Assembly (NCBI RefSeq): GCF_000282315.2
Contig: NZ_AKJN02000009.1
Coordinates: 62,001-126,000 of the forward strand
Direction of reading: 5' to 3'
Origin: Pseudomonas sp. GM41(2012)
Lineage (GTDB): Bacteria; Pseudomonadota; Gammaproteobacteria; Pseudomonadales; Pseudomonadaceae
Length of the DNA stretch: 64,000 nt
In this document: piece by piece, positions 43,201-51,871 of the stretch
Numbering within the stretch: position 1 is the first letter of the stretch
Layout: each line of letters starts with the position of its first letter
Program-made: the position numbers and the translations under genes
Notes under the pieces: generated by a model
What the model was told of the DNA's origin: nothing
The model's database searches: none
The model's input: the letters and a program-made list of their open reading frames with translations, nothing else

Positions 43201-43299
43201 GATCAAAAGATCGCAGCCTCGTTGCACTCGACAGCTCCTACAAGGTTTCGTATCCCCTGTAGGAGCTGTCGAGTGCAACGAGGCTGCGATCTTTTGATC
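43201..43299. repeat. Perfect 42-bp inverted repeat with 15-base loop
   Basis: Positions 43201-43242 and 43258-43299 are exact inverse complements (GATCAAAAGATCGCAGCCTC outer arm, AGCTCCTACA inner end). A T-run follows on the right, so it may also stop transcription. Half of the same element occurs alone at 13526. Confidence 0.9.
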
Positions 43300-43317
43300 T
43301 TTTTTTTTACCGGCGAA

Positions 43318-43701
43318 TCAATAGTCGAGGGCAGTGGGTTTCAGGTACATCCCTTCCTGCGTCATCGCAATCCGGAACTTCAACACGTCACCGGCCTTGA
43401 GCGTGATGTTCTGCGAACCCGGTGCGAGCATGCCCGGGTTGCAACCCGACGCCTGGCCCGGCAGCAACTTCAGGCGCAAGGACACATTGCCCGGCGGCAG
43501 GTTGAACGAGGTGCTTTGCTCCTGGAACAACCGCGCCGACAGCTGATCGTGGATGTACACGCCAATCTCGCAGGAGGTCGCAACTTCCAGGCGCTCGCGG
43601 GAAATGATCAGTACGCCATAGTCCTCCCCGGCGGCTTGAACCGAAGGTGTCGCGGCAAATAGGCTGAGAAAGCCAAACAGGCTGAGAGCTGACCAGCGCA
43701 T
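43318..43701 (-). CDS. Periplasmic protein of unknown function in the copper locus
   Basis: 127 residues from the ATG at 43701 with an AGGAG site. A Sec signal peptide (SALSLFGFLSLFAATPSVQA) is probably cleaved after QAA or AQA near 25. The mature part is beta-rich with two cysteines (ATSCEIGVYIHD and ASGCNPGML). No family recognised. It lies between copA and copZ but is separated from copA by the palindrome, so a copper role is only suggested. Confidence 0.75.
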   Translation of the reverse strand: MRWSALSLFGFLSLFAATPSVQAAGEDYGVLIISRERLEVATSCEIGVYIHDQLSARLFQEQSTSFNLPPGNVSLRLKLLPGQASGCNPGMLAPGSQNITLKAGDVLKFRIAMTQEGMYLKPTALDY

Positions 43702-43791
43702 GGCTGAATCTCCTGATGTCGAGTCATTGATGGACGCAGCTTGGCCGAGCGCGGCGCTGATTGCCAGCCCGGCAGCGCACTTCAGAACTTG

Positions 43792-43812
43792 ACCTTGCCA
43801 TGGTGGCAAGCT
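43792..43812 (+). promoter_or_regulatory. CueR operator in the copZ promoter
   Basis: ACCTTGCC-ATGGT-GGCAAGCT, one mismatch from a perfect dyad and nearly identical to the copA operator, placed just after TTGACC and 36 bases before the copZ ATG. Confidence 0.85.
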
Positions 43813-43848
43813 CAAGACTGCACGCAACTTCACGAAAGGAGTCATCCC

Positions 43849-44046
43849 ATGCAAGTGTTCAACGTTCAAGGCATGTCCTGCGGTCACTGCGTCAAAGCCA
43901 TCACCCAGGCGCTGCAAGCCAAGGATCCTGCAGCCAGCGTGCGTATCGATCTGGCCGCGAAAGAAGTCGGCGTCGAGAGCGCTTTGTCGGCGGATCAGGT
44001 GATCGCGGTGATCACCGAAGAAGGCTACCCCGCCAAAGTCGCCTGA
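43849..44046 (+). CDS. copZ: Copper chaperone CopZ
   Basis: 65 residues, a single heavy-metal-associated domain with GMSCGHC (C11, C14) and the usual C-terminal ITEEGYPAKV. It carries Cu(I) in the cytoplasm and hands it to CopA. AAAGGAG site before the ATG; own CueR-type promoter. Confidence 0.95.
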   Translation: MQVFNVQGMSCGHCVKAITQALQAKDPAASVRIDLAAKEVGVESALSADQVIAVITEEGYPAKVA

Positions 44047-44056
44047 GCCCCATCTT

Positions 44057-44148
44057 TGTAGGAGCCGAGCTTGCTCGCGATAGCGTAGTGTCAGACGACA
44101 TCAATGTTGAAGGTTCAACCGCTATCGCGAGCAAGCTCAGCTCCTACA
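44057..44148. repeat. REP doublet after copZ
   Basis: TGTAGGAGCCGAGCTTGCTC and inverse arm GAGCAAGCTCAGCTCCTACA around a 50-base centre. Confidence 0.85.
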
Positions 44149-44242
44149 GAGTTTTTAATAGTTAGCGACCTAACGGAATGTTCAAGGCGTCCATGCGCGG
44201 CTAGACTGTCGGCCTGCCGACTCATGCCCAACTGGATGCCTG

Positions 44243-45439
44243 ATGAACCTCCGTACCATTTTGATTCTTGGCGCCTTGAGCGCCTTCGGTCCGCTGGCGA
44301 TCGATTTCTATCTGCCGGCCTTCCCGGCGATGGCGCTCGCTTTCGGCACCGATGAAAAACACGTTCAGCTGACCTTGGCCGCATATTTCCTCGGTTTGTC
44401 CATCGGTCAACTGGCTTACGGCCCGGTGGCGGATCGATTTGGGCGCCGCATTCCGTTGCTGACCGGCGTCGGCTTATTCACCGCCGCCTCCCTGGCCTGC
44501 GCCTATGCGCCGAACCTCGAATGGTTGATGGGCGCACGTTTCGTTCAGGCGTTGGGCGGGTGTGCGGGGATGGTGATCTCCCGCGCGATTGTCAGCGATA
44601 AATGCGATGCAGTGGGTTCGGCGAAGGTGTTTTCGCAGCTGATGCTGGTGATGGGCCTGGCGCCGATCCTTGCGCCGATGCTGGGCGGGCTGTTGGTCAA
44701 CACCACGGGCTGGCAGTCGATCTTTCTCGTGTTGACCGGTTTCAGTGCCCTGGCAGGGTTGGCCGTGGCGCTCGGGTTGCCGGAAAGTCTGCCGGCCCAT
44801 GTGCCGCGTCAACCATTGTCCGGGGCGTTGCGTCAGTACGGTCGACTGTTGTCGGACCGGGTGTTCCTCGGCCACGCCCTGACCGGTGGTATCGCCATCG
44901 CCGGGATGTTTGCCTACATCGCCGGTTCACCGTTCGTCTTCATCAAACTGTATGGCGTGCCAGCCGAGCATTTCGGCTGGCTGTTCGGTACCAACGCGGC
45001 GGGTTTCATTCTGGTCGCGCAGCTCAACGCGCGATTGCTGGCCAAGCGTGGCCCGGCATTTCTGCTGGCGCGCACCGTGTGGATCTACGTTGGCGCCGGT
45101 CTGGCGCTGCTGGCCGTCAGTTTATTGCACACCGCGCAGCTATGGCCGTTGCTGATTCCGTTGTTTATCTGCATCGCCAGCCTCGGTTGCATCCTCCCCA
45201 ACGCCTCGGCCTGCGCCATGAACGGGCAGGGCGCGCGGGCCGGCAGTGCATCGGCGATGCTCGGTTGCCTGCAATTCAGCGTCGCCGCCGGGGCCGCAGC
45301 ATTGGTGGGTGTTTTACACGACGGCAGCGCCATGCCGATGGCCATGGTCATCAGCCTGTGCGGAATTCTGGTGGTGAGCGTGGCGATGCTCACCCTGCGT
45401 TTGCAAAATGCCCGGGCGCTGGCGCAAGCCCAGGTCTGA
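44243..45439 (+). CDS. Bcr/CflA family MFS drug efflux transporter
   Basis: 398 residues, about twelve helices. The opening GALSAFGPLAIDFYLPAFPA, YGPVADRFGRR loop and FVQALGGCAGMVISRAIV segment are hallmarks of the Bcr/CflA drug exporters. It probably exports antibiotics or peptides by proton antiport. Confidence 0.9.
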   Translation: MNLRTILILGALSAFGPLAIDFYLPAFPAMALAFGTDEKHVQLTLAAYFLGLSIGQLAYGPVADRFGRRIPLLTGVGLFTAASLACAYAPNLEWLMGARFVQALGGCAGMVISRAIVSDKCDAVGSAKVFSQLMLVMGLAPILAPMLGGLLVNTTGWQSIFLVLTGFSALAGLAVALGLPESLPAHVPRQPLSGALRQYGRLLSDRVFLGHALTGGIAIAGMFAYIAGSPFVFIKLYGVPAEHFGWLFGTNAAGFILVAQLNARLLAKRGPAFLLARTVWIYVGAGLALLAVSLLHTAQLWPLLIPLFICIASLGCILPNASACAMNGQGARAGSASAMLGCLQFSVAAGAAALVGVLHDGSAMPMAMVISLCGILVVSVAMLTLRLQNARALAQAQV

Positions 45440-45447
45440 GGACGGAC

Positions 45448-45618
45448 TCAGCCAGCGGCTCGCTGCTGGCGGTCAATAATTTGATGAGGTGCTTGTAGTC
45501 GCGCTTCAAGGGTGCGGGTGAAGGCGCGGGCTTCGGCTTCGCTGCGGAATGTCACGGTGTGTTGGTCGAGACGGACTTGCCACTGGGATTTTGACAATTC
45601 TTTTATCAGGATCTTCAT
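45448..45618 (-). CDS. Small conserved protein of unknown function
   Basis: 56 residues from the ATG at 45618 with an excellent AGGAGG site. It reads MKILIKELSKSQWQVRLDQH and has a predicted beta-beta-alpha pattern (VTFRSEAEARAFTRTLEARL). Function unknown. It is convergent with bcr, 8 bases apart. Confidence 0.7.
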   Translation of the reverse strand: MKILIKELSKSQWQVRLDQHTVTFRSEAEARAFTRTLEARLQAPHQIIDRQQRAAG

Positions 45619-45752
45619 TGCTGACCTCCTCACTTAAAAGATTGTGCCGCAGAGGTTTCGATTGTAGACCCGAATACGATCGCAATTGTGACAACGGCCA
45701 ACTCTCTGACTGACGGTGTCGCCCATCTGGGCGACAACCGTGTCAGTTTGTT

Positions 45753-46766
45753 TCAGAACCCTTCGAGCACAATCTTGCCCTTGGACTTGCCGCTTTCCAG
45801 CAGCTCATGGGCGCGACGCAGGTTCGCCGCGTTAATGGTCCCGAAATGCTCGCCGACCGTGGTCTTCAGCGTCCCGGCGTCGATCAGCTCAGCCACGCGG
45901 TTGAGCAATTTGTGCTGCTCGATCATGTCCGCGGTTTCGAACAGCGAGCGGGTGTACATGAACTCCCAGTGCAGCGACAGGCTCTTGCGCTTGAGTTTGG
46001 TCACGTCCAGCGCCTTCGGATCATCGATCAGGGCCAGTTTGCCTTGCGGCGCCAGTGCCTCAACCAATTGATCCAAGTGATGATCGGTCTGCGTCAGGCT
46101 GGCGACGTGGGTCACCTGATCGACGCCCGCGCGTTTGAGTTCTTCACTCAACGGCTGGCTGTGATCGATCACCAGGTCGGCACCCAGCTCACGAACCCAG
46201 CTCTGGGTTTGCGGGCGGGAAGCGGTGCCGATGACTTTCAACCCGGTGAGTTGGCTGGCCAGCTGCGTGAGGATCGACCCCACACCGCCAGCGGCACCGA
46301 CGATCAATAGGCTCTGGCCTTCATCTGTTTTGCCTTCACGCACTTGCAGGCGTTCGAAGAGCAATTCCCACGCGGTGATAGCGGTCAGCGGTAGCGCGGC
46401 GGCTTCGGCGAAACCAAGGGTTTTCGGCATATGGCCGACGATCCGCTCATCGACCACGTGCAGTTCGCTGTTGCCGCCAGCGCGGGCGATGGAGCCGGCG
46501 TAGAAGACTTTGTCGCCGGCCTTGAACAGCGTGACTTCACTGCCGACGGCCTTGACCACACCGGCCACGTCCCAGCCCAGCACTTTCGGCGTGCCCGCTT
46601 CAGGCTGGACGTTTTGGCGGACCTTGGTGTCCACCGGGTTGACCGAGATAGCTTTGACTTCCACCAACAGGTCACGCGGGCCGGCAACCGGTTCTGGCAG
46701 TTCGATGTCTTGCAGAGCGTTTGAGTCGCTGATTGGCAACGAGGCGTAGTAAGCAATGGCTTTCAT
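45753..46766 (-). CDS. Zinc-type alcohol dehydrogenase family quinone oxidoreductase
   Basis: 337 residues from the ATG at 46766. Medium-chain reductase fold with SVNPVDTKVRQN, GWDVAGVV and the nucleotide-binding LIVGAAGGVGSILTQLA. Zinc-ligand cysteines are absent, so it belongs to the quinone-reductase-like NAD(P)H oxidoreductases. It follows a small monooxygenase gene by 34 bases, and a LysR gene diverges from the pair. Confidence 0.9.
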   Translation of the reverse strand: MKAIAYYASLPISDSNALQDIELPEPVAGPRDLLVEVKAISVNPVDTKVRQNVQPEAGTPKVLGWDVAGVVKAVGSEVTLFKAGDKVFYAGSIARAGGNSELHVVDERIVGHMPKTLGFAEAAALPLTAITAWELLFERLQVREGKTDEGQSLLIVGAAGGVGSILTQLASQLTGLKVIGTASRPQTQSWVRELGADLVIDHSQPLSEELKRAGVDQVTHVASLTQTDHHLDQLVEALAPQGKLALIDDPKALDVTKLKRKSLSLHWEFMYTRSLFETADMIEQHKLLNRVAELIDAGTLKTTVGEHFGTINAANLRRAHELLESGKSKGKIVLEGF

Positions 46767-46800
46767 AGGGGCTCCTGAAAAGTAATAAAGAAGGACGCAA

Positions 46801-47094
46801 TCAGACGATTGAGCGCAGGCGCTTGAGGTCGAAGTGTTCGAGAAAGTCGCCAGCCTTGGCGCGGAAGTTCTGGATATGCGCGCTGTCGTCATGGGCCTGC
46901 AGGGCTTCGTCACTGCTCCATTTTTCGATCATGTAGAAGGCGTGAGGATTGGCGAGGTCCTGGTGCAAGTCGTATTGACCGCAACCGGCCTCGGCGCGGG
47001 TCGGTTCCAGCAGCGCACGCAGATGCTGTTCGAGGGCGTCCTGCTGACCGGCTTTGGCGATGAGAGTGGCGATGGCGGTAAAAGGCTGGGACAT
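46801..47094 (-). CDS. Antibiotic biosynthesis monooxygenase (ABM) family protein, YgiN-like
   Basis: 97 residues, one ferredoxin-like ABM domain (TAIATLIAKAGQQDALEQHL, then AGCGQYDLHQDLANPHAFYM, FYMIEKWSSDEAL, and HDDSAHIQNF). Such proteins oxidise quinols or aromatic compounds without a metal cofactor. The operon with a quinone oxidoreductase suggests quinone redox cycling. Confidence 0.88.
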   Translation of the reverse strand: MSQPFTAIATLIAKAGQQDALEQHLRALLEPTRAEAGCGQYDLHQDLANPHAFYMIEKWSSDEALQAHDDSAHIQNFRAKAGDFLEHFDLKRLRSIV

Positions 47095-47213
47095 GTTCGG
47101 CTCCGGGAACGGGATGAATTCGATGGGACGGATGATTGGCTATTTCTCTGCAAGATAAAACCCGCTAAAAGAGCAGTCTCTTTCAATATTTTTTTGATAA
47201 TCGAGGCTGAACG

Positions 47214-48143
47214 ATGCTGCGTTTCGATGACTTGCAGTTGTTTGTCCGGGCGGCGGACCTGGGCAGTCTGTCAGCGGCGGCGCGTGGGATGGACATGTCG
47301 GCCGCGGTAGCCAGTGCGGCGTTGAAACGCATCGAACAGCAGCTCGGCGCCCGGTTGCTCGCACGTTCTACCCGCAGCCTGCGCCTGACCGCTGAAGGCG
47401 AGGGGTTTCTCGAATACGCTCGGGCCGCCTTGAGCAATCTCGATGAGGGCCGTCGTTTGTTGGCCAGCGGTCAGGATCAGGTCAGCGGGATTTTGCAGCT
47501 GTCGGCGCCTTCGGACTTTGGCCGCAACCTGCTGCTGCCCTGGCTGGACGAGTTTCAGCGAGAGCATCCGAAGCTTACGGTGCGTTTGCTGTTGGGCGAC
47601 CGCATCGCCGACCTGTTCCGCCAACCGGTGGACATCGCCCTGCGGTACGGCGAGCCGGAAGACTCAAGCCTGGTGGCGCTGCCCATCGCCCCGCAGAACC
47701 GCCGCGTGCTCTGTGCCGCCCCGAGTTACCTGGCCCGGCATGGCGAGCCGCGGCAACTGGAGCAACTGGCTCAGCACAACTGCCTGCTGTTCATGCTCGG
47801 CAGCCGGGTCCACGACCATTGGAGTTTCCACGACGGCAAACGCGAGGTCAGCCTGACCGTCAGCGGCGATCGTTTCAGCGATGATGCCGATGTCGTGCGG
47901 CTGTGGGCCGTGGCAGGTGCCGGGATTGCCTACAAATCCTGGCTCGATGTCGCGGCGGATGTGCTGGCCGGTCGGTTGAAAGTGCTCATGCCAGAACTGC
48001 TCTGTGAGCGCGCACCGCTGAATTTGCTGTGCGCCCATCGCGCACAATTGAGTAAGCCTGTGAACCTTTTGCGGGAAATGCTTGCCAGCCGATGCGCCCG
48101 CTTGAGTAGCCAATTTCCGACGTTATCGGGCGCCGATCATTAG
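47214..48143 (+). CDS. LysR family transcriptional regulator
   Basis: 309 residues. LysR HTH at 1-60 (LQLFVRAADLGSLSAAARGM, LKRIEQQLGARLLARSTRSL) and a periplasmic-binding-like effector domain. It belongs to the group with MDM-type helix and CAAPSYLARHG in the effector domain. Divergent from the monooxygenase/quinone oxidoreductase operon, its likely target. Confidence 0.92.
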   Translation: MLRFDDLQLFVRAADLGSLSAAARGMDMSAAVASAALKRIEQQLGARLLARSTRSLRLTAEGEGFLEYARAALSNLDEGRRLLASGQDQVSGILQLSAPSDFGRNLLLPWLDEFQREHPKLTVRLLLGDRIADLFRQPVDIALRYGEPEDSSLVALPIAPQNRRVLCAAPSYLARHGEPRQLEQLAQHNCLLFMLGSRVHDHWSFHDGKREVSLTVSGDRFSDDADVVRLWAVAGAGIAYKSWLDVAADVLAGRLKVLMPELLCERAPLNLLCAHRAQLSKPVNLLREMLASRCARLSSQFPTLSGADH

Positions 48144-48458
48144 TCGCAGGCAAATAGCGAAATTTCACTCAGGAACTATCACCAGCAACGGTTTCCCAAG
48201 GGCAGGAACCGGCGGTTAACCCGCATATACTAGCGCTCGCCTCATGTACGCACCGTCGATCTCGCAATGGCGAGTCCACATCCGAGTCAGCCAGGCCCTA
48301 TGGTCAATCGCGCGGCTTTGCGAAACCTGCAAGCAATGGCCTGTGCGATTGGCCGGCTTTGCCCGGTTTATGGCGGTTTCCACGCCTTGGCCGACGACAC
48401 ATTACTGGTCAAGATGTCTCTGAGCAGTAGACGAAACGATTCAACAGGGAGTGAATAC
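48144..48458. other. Intergenic region before the winged-helix regulator
   Basis: 315 bases with a TATACT -10-like box near 48226. The frame of the next gene is open back to 48267 but that part has no ribosome site and is treated as leader. Confidence 0.4.
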
Positions 48459-49193
48459 ATGGAACATGCACCTTGCATCAGCCAGATCGCCACGTTGCTG
48501 GCTGACCCAAAGCGCAGCGCAATGATGTGGGCCTTGATGGACGGCTCGGCGCGGCAAACCGAAGAGCTGGCCTTGTTGGCCGGTCTGTCACCGTCTTCGG
48601 CCAGTGCGCATCTGGGGCGTTTGTCCGGCGGAGGTCTGTTGAAAGTCGAAATCCGCGGCCGCAAGCGGTTCTTCCGCCTTGCCGCACCCGAAGTGGGGGC
48701 CGCGATAGAGGCACTGGCCAGCGCCACCCTGGCCAGCACTCCTCGGGAAATCCCGGATGTTTTCAAGCGCACGACACCCATCGCCAAACCTCAGGCGGCG
48801 CCTTCGTCACTCTTGCGCGCCAGGCTTTGCGACGACCATTTGGGCGGCACCCTTGCCGCCGATCTTTACCAGCGCCTGCTGGATGCTGGCTGGATCGAAC
48901 AGTTCGATCAGCGGGTCATGATCACTCACAAGGGCGCCACGCAATTGGCGACGCGGGGTGTGTTCATCCAGGCGCTGGCTCATCGCAACAGCCGAGTCGC
49001 CTGTGCTTGCCCGGACTGGAGCGAAAGACGCCCGCACATGGGCGGATCACTGGGTGCGGCGTTGCTGCAATTGTTCATGCAGTCAGGTTGGCTGAGCCTG
49101 CCCAACGATTCGCGAGCCTTGCAGATCACCGCCGCGGGGCAGCGTGAAATCCATCGGTTCGCCAAAGAGACCGAGCTGGAAATGGCGTTGTAG
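48459..49193 (+). CDS. ArsR-type winged-helix transcriptional regulator
   Basis: 244 residues from the ATG at 48459 (AGGGAG site). The first ~85 residues form an ArsR HTH (ATLLADPKRSAMMWALMDGS, LSPSSASAHLGRLSGGGLL). The second half repeats a winged-helix-like layout with a cysteine cluster CACPDW. It lacks the standard metal-binding ELCVCDL motif. Inducer unknown; the MFS gene 127 bases downstream is a likely target. Confidence 0.8.
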   Translation: MEHAPCISQIATLLADPKRSAMMWALMDGSARQTEELALLAGLSPSSASAHLGRLSGGGLLKVEIRGRKRFFRLAAPEVGAAIEALASATLASTPREIPDVFKRTTPIAKPQAAPSSLLRARLCDDHLGGTLAADLYQRLLDAGWIEQFDQRVMITHKGATQLATRGVFIQALAHRNSRVACACPDWSERRPHMGGSLGAALLQLFMQSGWLSLPNDSRALQITAAGQREIHRFAKETELEMAL

Positions 49194-49320
49194 ACGCATC
49201 GAGATCGACGTCCGAAGCTTCGGGCGTCGCTCAGAGCTGCGAACAGGTCGCATCCAGCAGTAACCCCCAGCAGCTATGGCGCACACTCGTCCGGGGACTT
49301 TCGGATTGGGGGAATGTGGC

Positions 49321-50703
49321 ATGGAAACACGAGGCTTCAGCGCGGCAGAACGACTGGAACGGCTGCCCATCAGCGGTTATCACCGGATCATTTTCATCAT
49401 CATTGCCCTGGCGTTTTTCTTCGACTCCATGGACCTGGCGATGATGACCTTCCTGCTCGGCTCGATCAAAACCGAGTTTGGCCTGAGCACGGCGCAGGCC
49501 GGGTTGCTGGCCAGTTCGAGCTTTTTCGGCATGGTCGTGGGGGCGTCACTGTCCGGCATGCTGGCCGACCGTTTCGGGCGCAAACCGGTGTTTCAGTGGA
49601 GCATCGTGCTGTGGGGGATCGCCAGTTATCTGTGCTCCACGGCGCAGAACGTCGAAACGCTGACGTTGTTTAGAATCCTGTTGGGGATCGGCATGGGCAT
49701 GGAGTTTCCCATCGCTCAGTCGATGCTCTCAGAGCTGATTCCTGCCAAACGGCGTGGGCGCTACATTGCGTTGATGGACGGTTTCTGGCCGCTGGGTTTC
49801 GTCGCCGCCGGCGTACTGTCGTACTTCCTGCTGCCGGTGATTGGCTGGCGGGACATCTTCCTGGTGTTGGCGGTGCCGGCGGTGTTTGTCCTGGCGATTC
49901 GCTTTTTCATTCCCGAATCACCGCGCTGGCTGGAACAGGCCGGACATCATGAGGTGGCAGACAAGGTCTTGCTGCGCATCGAAGATCGGGTCCGGACATC
50001 TCTGGGACGTTCGGAGCTGCCTGAGCCGATCCGCCTGCCGAGAGTGGCGAGTACGCCGGGCCATTTCTTTTCCGCGTTGCGGCAGATCTGGTCGCCGCTG
50101 TACCGCCAGCGCACGATGATGATCTGGAGCGTCTGGTTCTTTGCGTTGCTGGGTTTCTATGGCCTGACGTCCTGGCTCAGTGCCTTGCTGCAGCAGTCGG
50201 GTTTTGCCGTGACTCAGTCGGTGTATTACACGGTTTTGATTTCCCTCGGCGGGATTCCCGGTTTCCTGATGGCCGCCTGGCTGGTGGAGCGTTGGGGACG
50301 TAAACCGGTGTGCGTGGTGACGTTGCTCGGCGGCGGGGTGATGGCGTTTCTGTATGGTCAGAGCGCGGTGTTTGGCGGCAACGTCAGCCTGTTGATTACG
50401 TCGGGGCTGCTGATGCAGTTTTTCCTGTTCGGCATGTGGGCGGTGCTTTACACCTACACGCCGGAGTTGTACCCGACATCGGCGCGGGCCACGGGCTCGG
50501 GGTTTGCGTCGGCGATTGGTCGCGTGGGTTCGTTGCTCGGGCCAATGGTGACCGGGCTGGTGTTCCCGATGACCGGTCAGGGCGGGGTGTTTGCGCTGGG
50601 GGCGATGTGCTTTGCGATTGCGGCAGGGGTGGTTTGGGTGTTCGGGATGGAGACCCGGGGCAAGACGCTGGAAGAATTAAGCGAGGCGGTGATCGTCAAT
50701 TAA
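49321..50703 (+). CDS. MFS transporter, metabolite:H+ symporter type
   Basis: 460 residues from the ATG at 49321 with GGGGGA upstream; an earlier in-frame ATG at 49276 is less supported. About twelve helices, with ADRFGRKPVFQWSI and the second-half VERWGRKPVCVVTL repeats, and PESPRWLEQAG after helix 6, typical of the sugar-porter/aromatic-acid symporter branch. Substrate unknown. Confidence 0.88.
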   Translation: METRGFSAAERLERLPISGYHRIIFIIIALAFFFDSMDLAMMTFLLGSIKTEFGLSTAQAGLLASSSFFGMVVGASLSGMLADRFGRKPVFQWSIVLWGIASYLCSTAQNVETLTLFRILLGIGMGMEFPIAQSMLSELIPAKRRGRYIALMDGFWPLGFVAAGVLSYFLLPVIGWRDIFLVLAVPAVFVLAIRFFIPESPRWLEQAGHHEVADKVLLRIEDRVRTSLGRSELPEPIRLPRVASTPGHFFSALRQIWSPLYRQRTMMIWSVWFFALLGFYGLTSWLSALLQQSGFAVTQSVYYTVLISLGGIPGFLMAAWLVERWGRKPVCVVTLLGGGVMAFLYGQSAVFGGNVSLLITSGLLMQFFLFGMWAVLYTYTPELYPTSARATGSGFASAIGRVGSLLGPMVTGLVFPMTGQGGVFALGAMCFAIAAGVVWVFGMETRGKTLEELSEAVIVN

Positions 50704-50713
50704 TCACCGAATC

Positions 50714-50817
50714 TGTGGGAGTGAGCCTGCTCGCGATGAGGCCATCACATTCAACATCGATGTTGAATGTGATGGCCTCATCGTCGGAACGCCGCCCGGA
50801 GCCGGCTCGCTCCCACA
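50714..50817. repeat. REP element containing a 48-base perfect palindrome
   Basis: Outer arms TGTGGGAGTGAGCCTGCTCG and GAGCCGGCTCGCTCCCACA. Inside, 50735-50758 and 50759-50782 are exact inverse complements with no loop (centre CATCGATG). Confidence 0.85.
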
Positions 50818-50835
50818 TTGGTCATGCGGTGTTGC

Positions 50836-51789
50836 TTATGGCTTGATCAGCCGTGCATCCAGGCTGTTCTGCGCCAGACGCTTGGCCTGATCCTGGGTCA
50901 TGCCCAAATGGGTATACAGCGCATGGAAGTTCTCGGTGACATAACCGCCGAAGTACGCCGGGTCATCCGAGTTCACGGTCACTTTCACGCCACGTTCGAG
51001 CATGTCGAGAATGTTGTGCTGAGACATGTGATCGAACACGCAGAGCTTGGTGTTAGACAACGGGCACACGGTCAACGGGATTTGCTCGTCGATGATCCGC
51101 TGCATCAAACGCTCGTCTTCGATGGCGCGCACGCCATGGTCGATGCGCTGGACTTTCAGCAGATCAAGGGCTTCCCAGATGTACTCGGGCGGGCCTTCTT
51201 CACCGGCGTGGGCGACGGTCAGGAAGCCTTCGTGGCGGGCACGATCAAACACGCGCTGGAACTTGCTCGGCGGGTGACCCATTTCCGAACTGTCCAGACC
51301 GACCGCCACAAACGCATCACGGAACGGCAGCGCCTGGTCGAGGGTTTTCTCGGCTTCTTCTTCGCTCAAATGGCGCAGGAAACTCAGGATCAAACCGCTG
51401 GTGATGCCCAGTTGCTGCTCGCCATCCTTCAACGCGGCGGCGATGCCATTGAGCACCACTTCGAACGGCACGCCACGGTCGGTGTGGGTCTGCGGGTCGA
51501 AGAACGGTTCGGTGTGAATCACGTTCTGCGCCTTGCAGCGCAACAGGTAAGCCCAGGTCAGGTCGTAGAAATCCTGAGAGGTGCGCAACACGTCGGCGCC
51601 CTGGTAATACAGGTCGAGAAACTCTTGCAGGTTGTTGAAGGCGTAGGCCTTGCGCAGGGTTTCGACGTCGCTCCACGGCAGGGCGATCTTGTTGCGTTCG
51701 GCCAGGGCAAACAGCAACTCAGGCTCCAGCGAACCCTCAAGGTGCAGGTGCAGTTCTGCCTTGGGCAGGGCGTTCAGCCAGTCGTACAT
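50836..51789 (-). CDS. Adenosine/adenine deaminase
   Basis: 317 residues of the amidohydrolase fold: metal ligands H14 and H16 in KAELHLHLEG, HAGEEG with catalytic glutamate, IDHGVRA and VNSDDPAYFGG. The short length and sequence are close to P. aeruginosa PA0148, which is known to be an adenine rather than adenosine deaminase, so adenine to hypoxanthine is the more probable reaction. Next to a 2OG-Fe oxygenase and a purine-type ABC system. Confidence 0.9.
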   Translation of the reverse strand: MYDWLNALPKAELHLHLEGSLEPELLFALAERNKIALPWSDVETLRKAYAFNNLQEFLDLYYQGADVLRTSQDFYDLTWAYLLRCKAQNVIHTEPFFDPQTHTDRGVPFEVVLNGIAAALKDGEQQLGITSGLILSFLRHLSEEEAEKTLDQALPFRDAFVAVGLDSSEMGHPPSKFQRVFDRARHEGFLTVAHAGEEGPPEYIWEALDLLKVQRIDHGVRAIEDERLMQRIIDEQIPLTVCPLSNTKLCVFDHMSQHNILDMLERGVKVTVNSDDPAYFGGYVTENFHALYTHLGMTQDQAKRLAQNSLDARLIKP

Positions 51790-51871
51790 AGTCTTTTCTC
51801 ATCAGGTGCAGATGGCGAGCATTCTACAGATGCCCGTGGAAACAATTAGCAAAACCTGACCAGCCGGTTCA

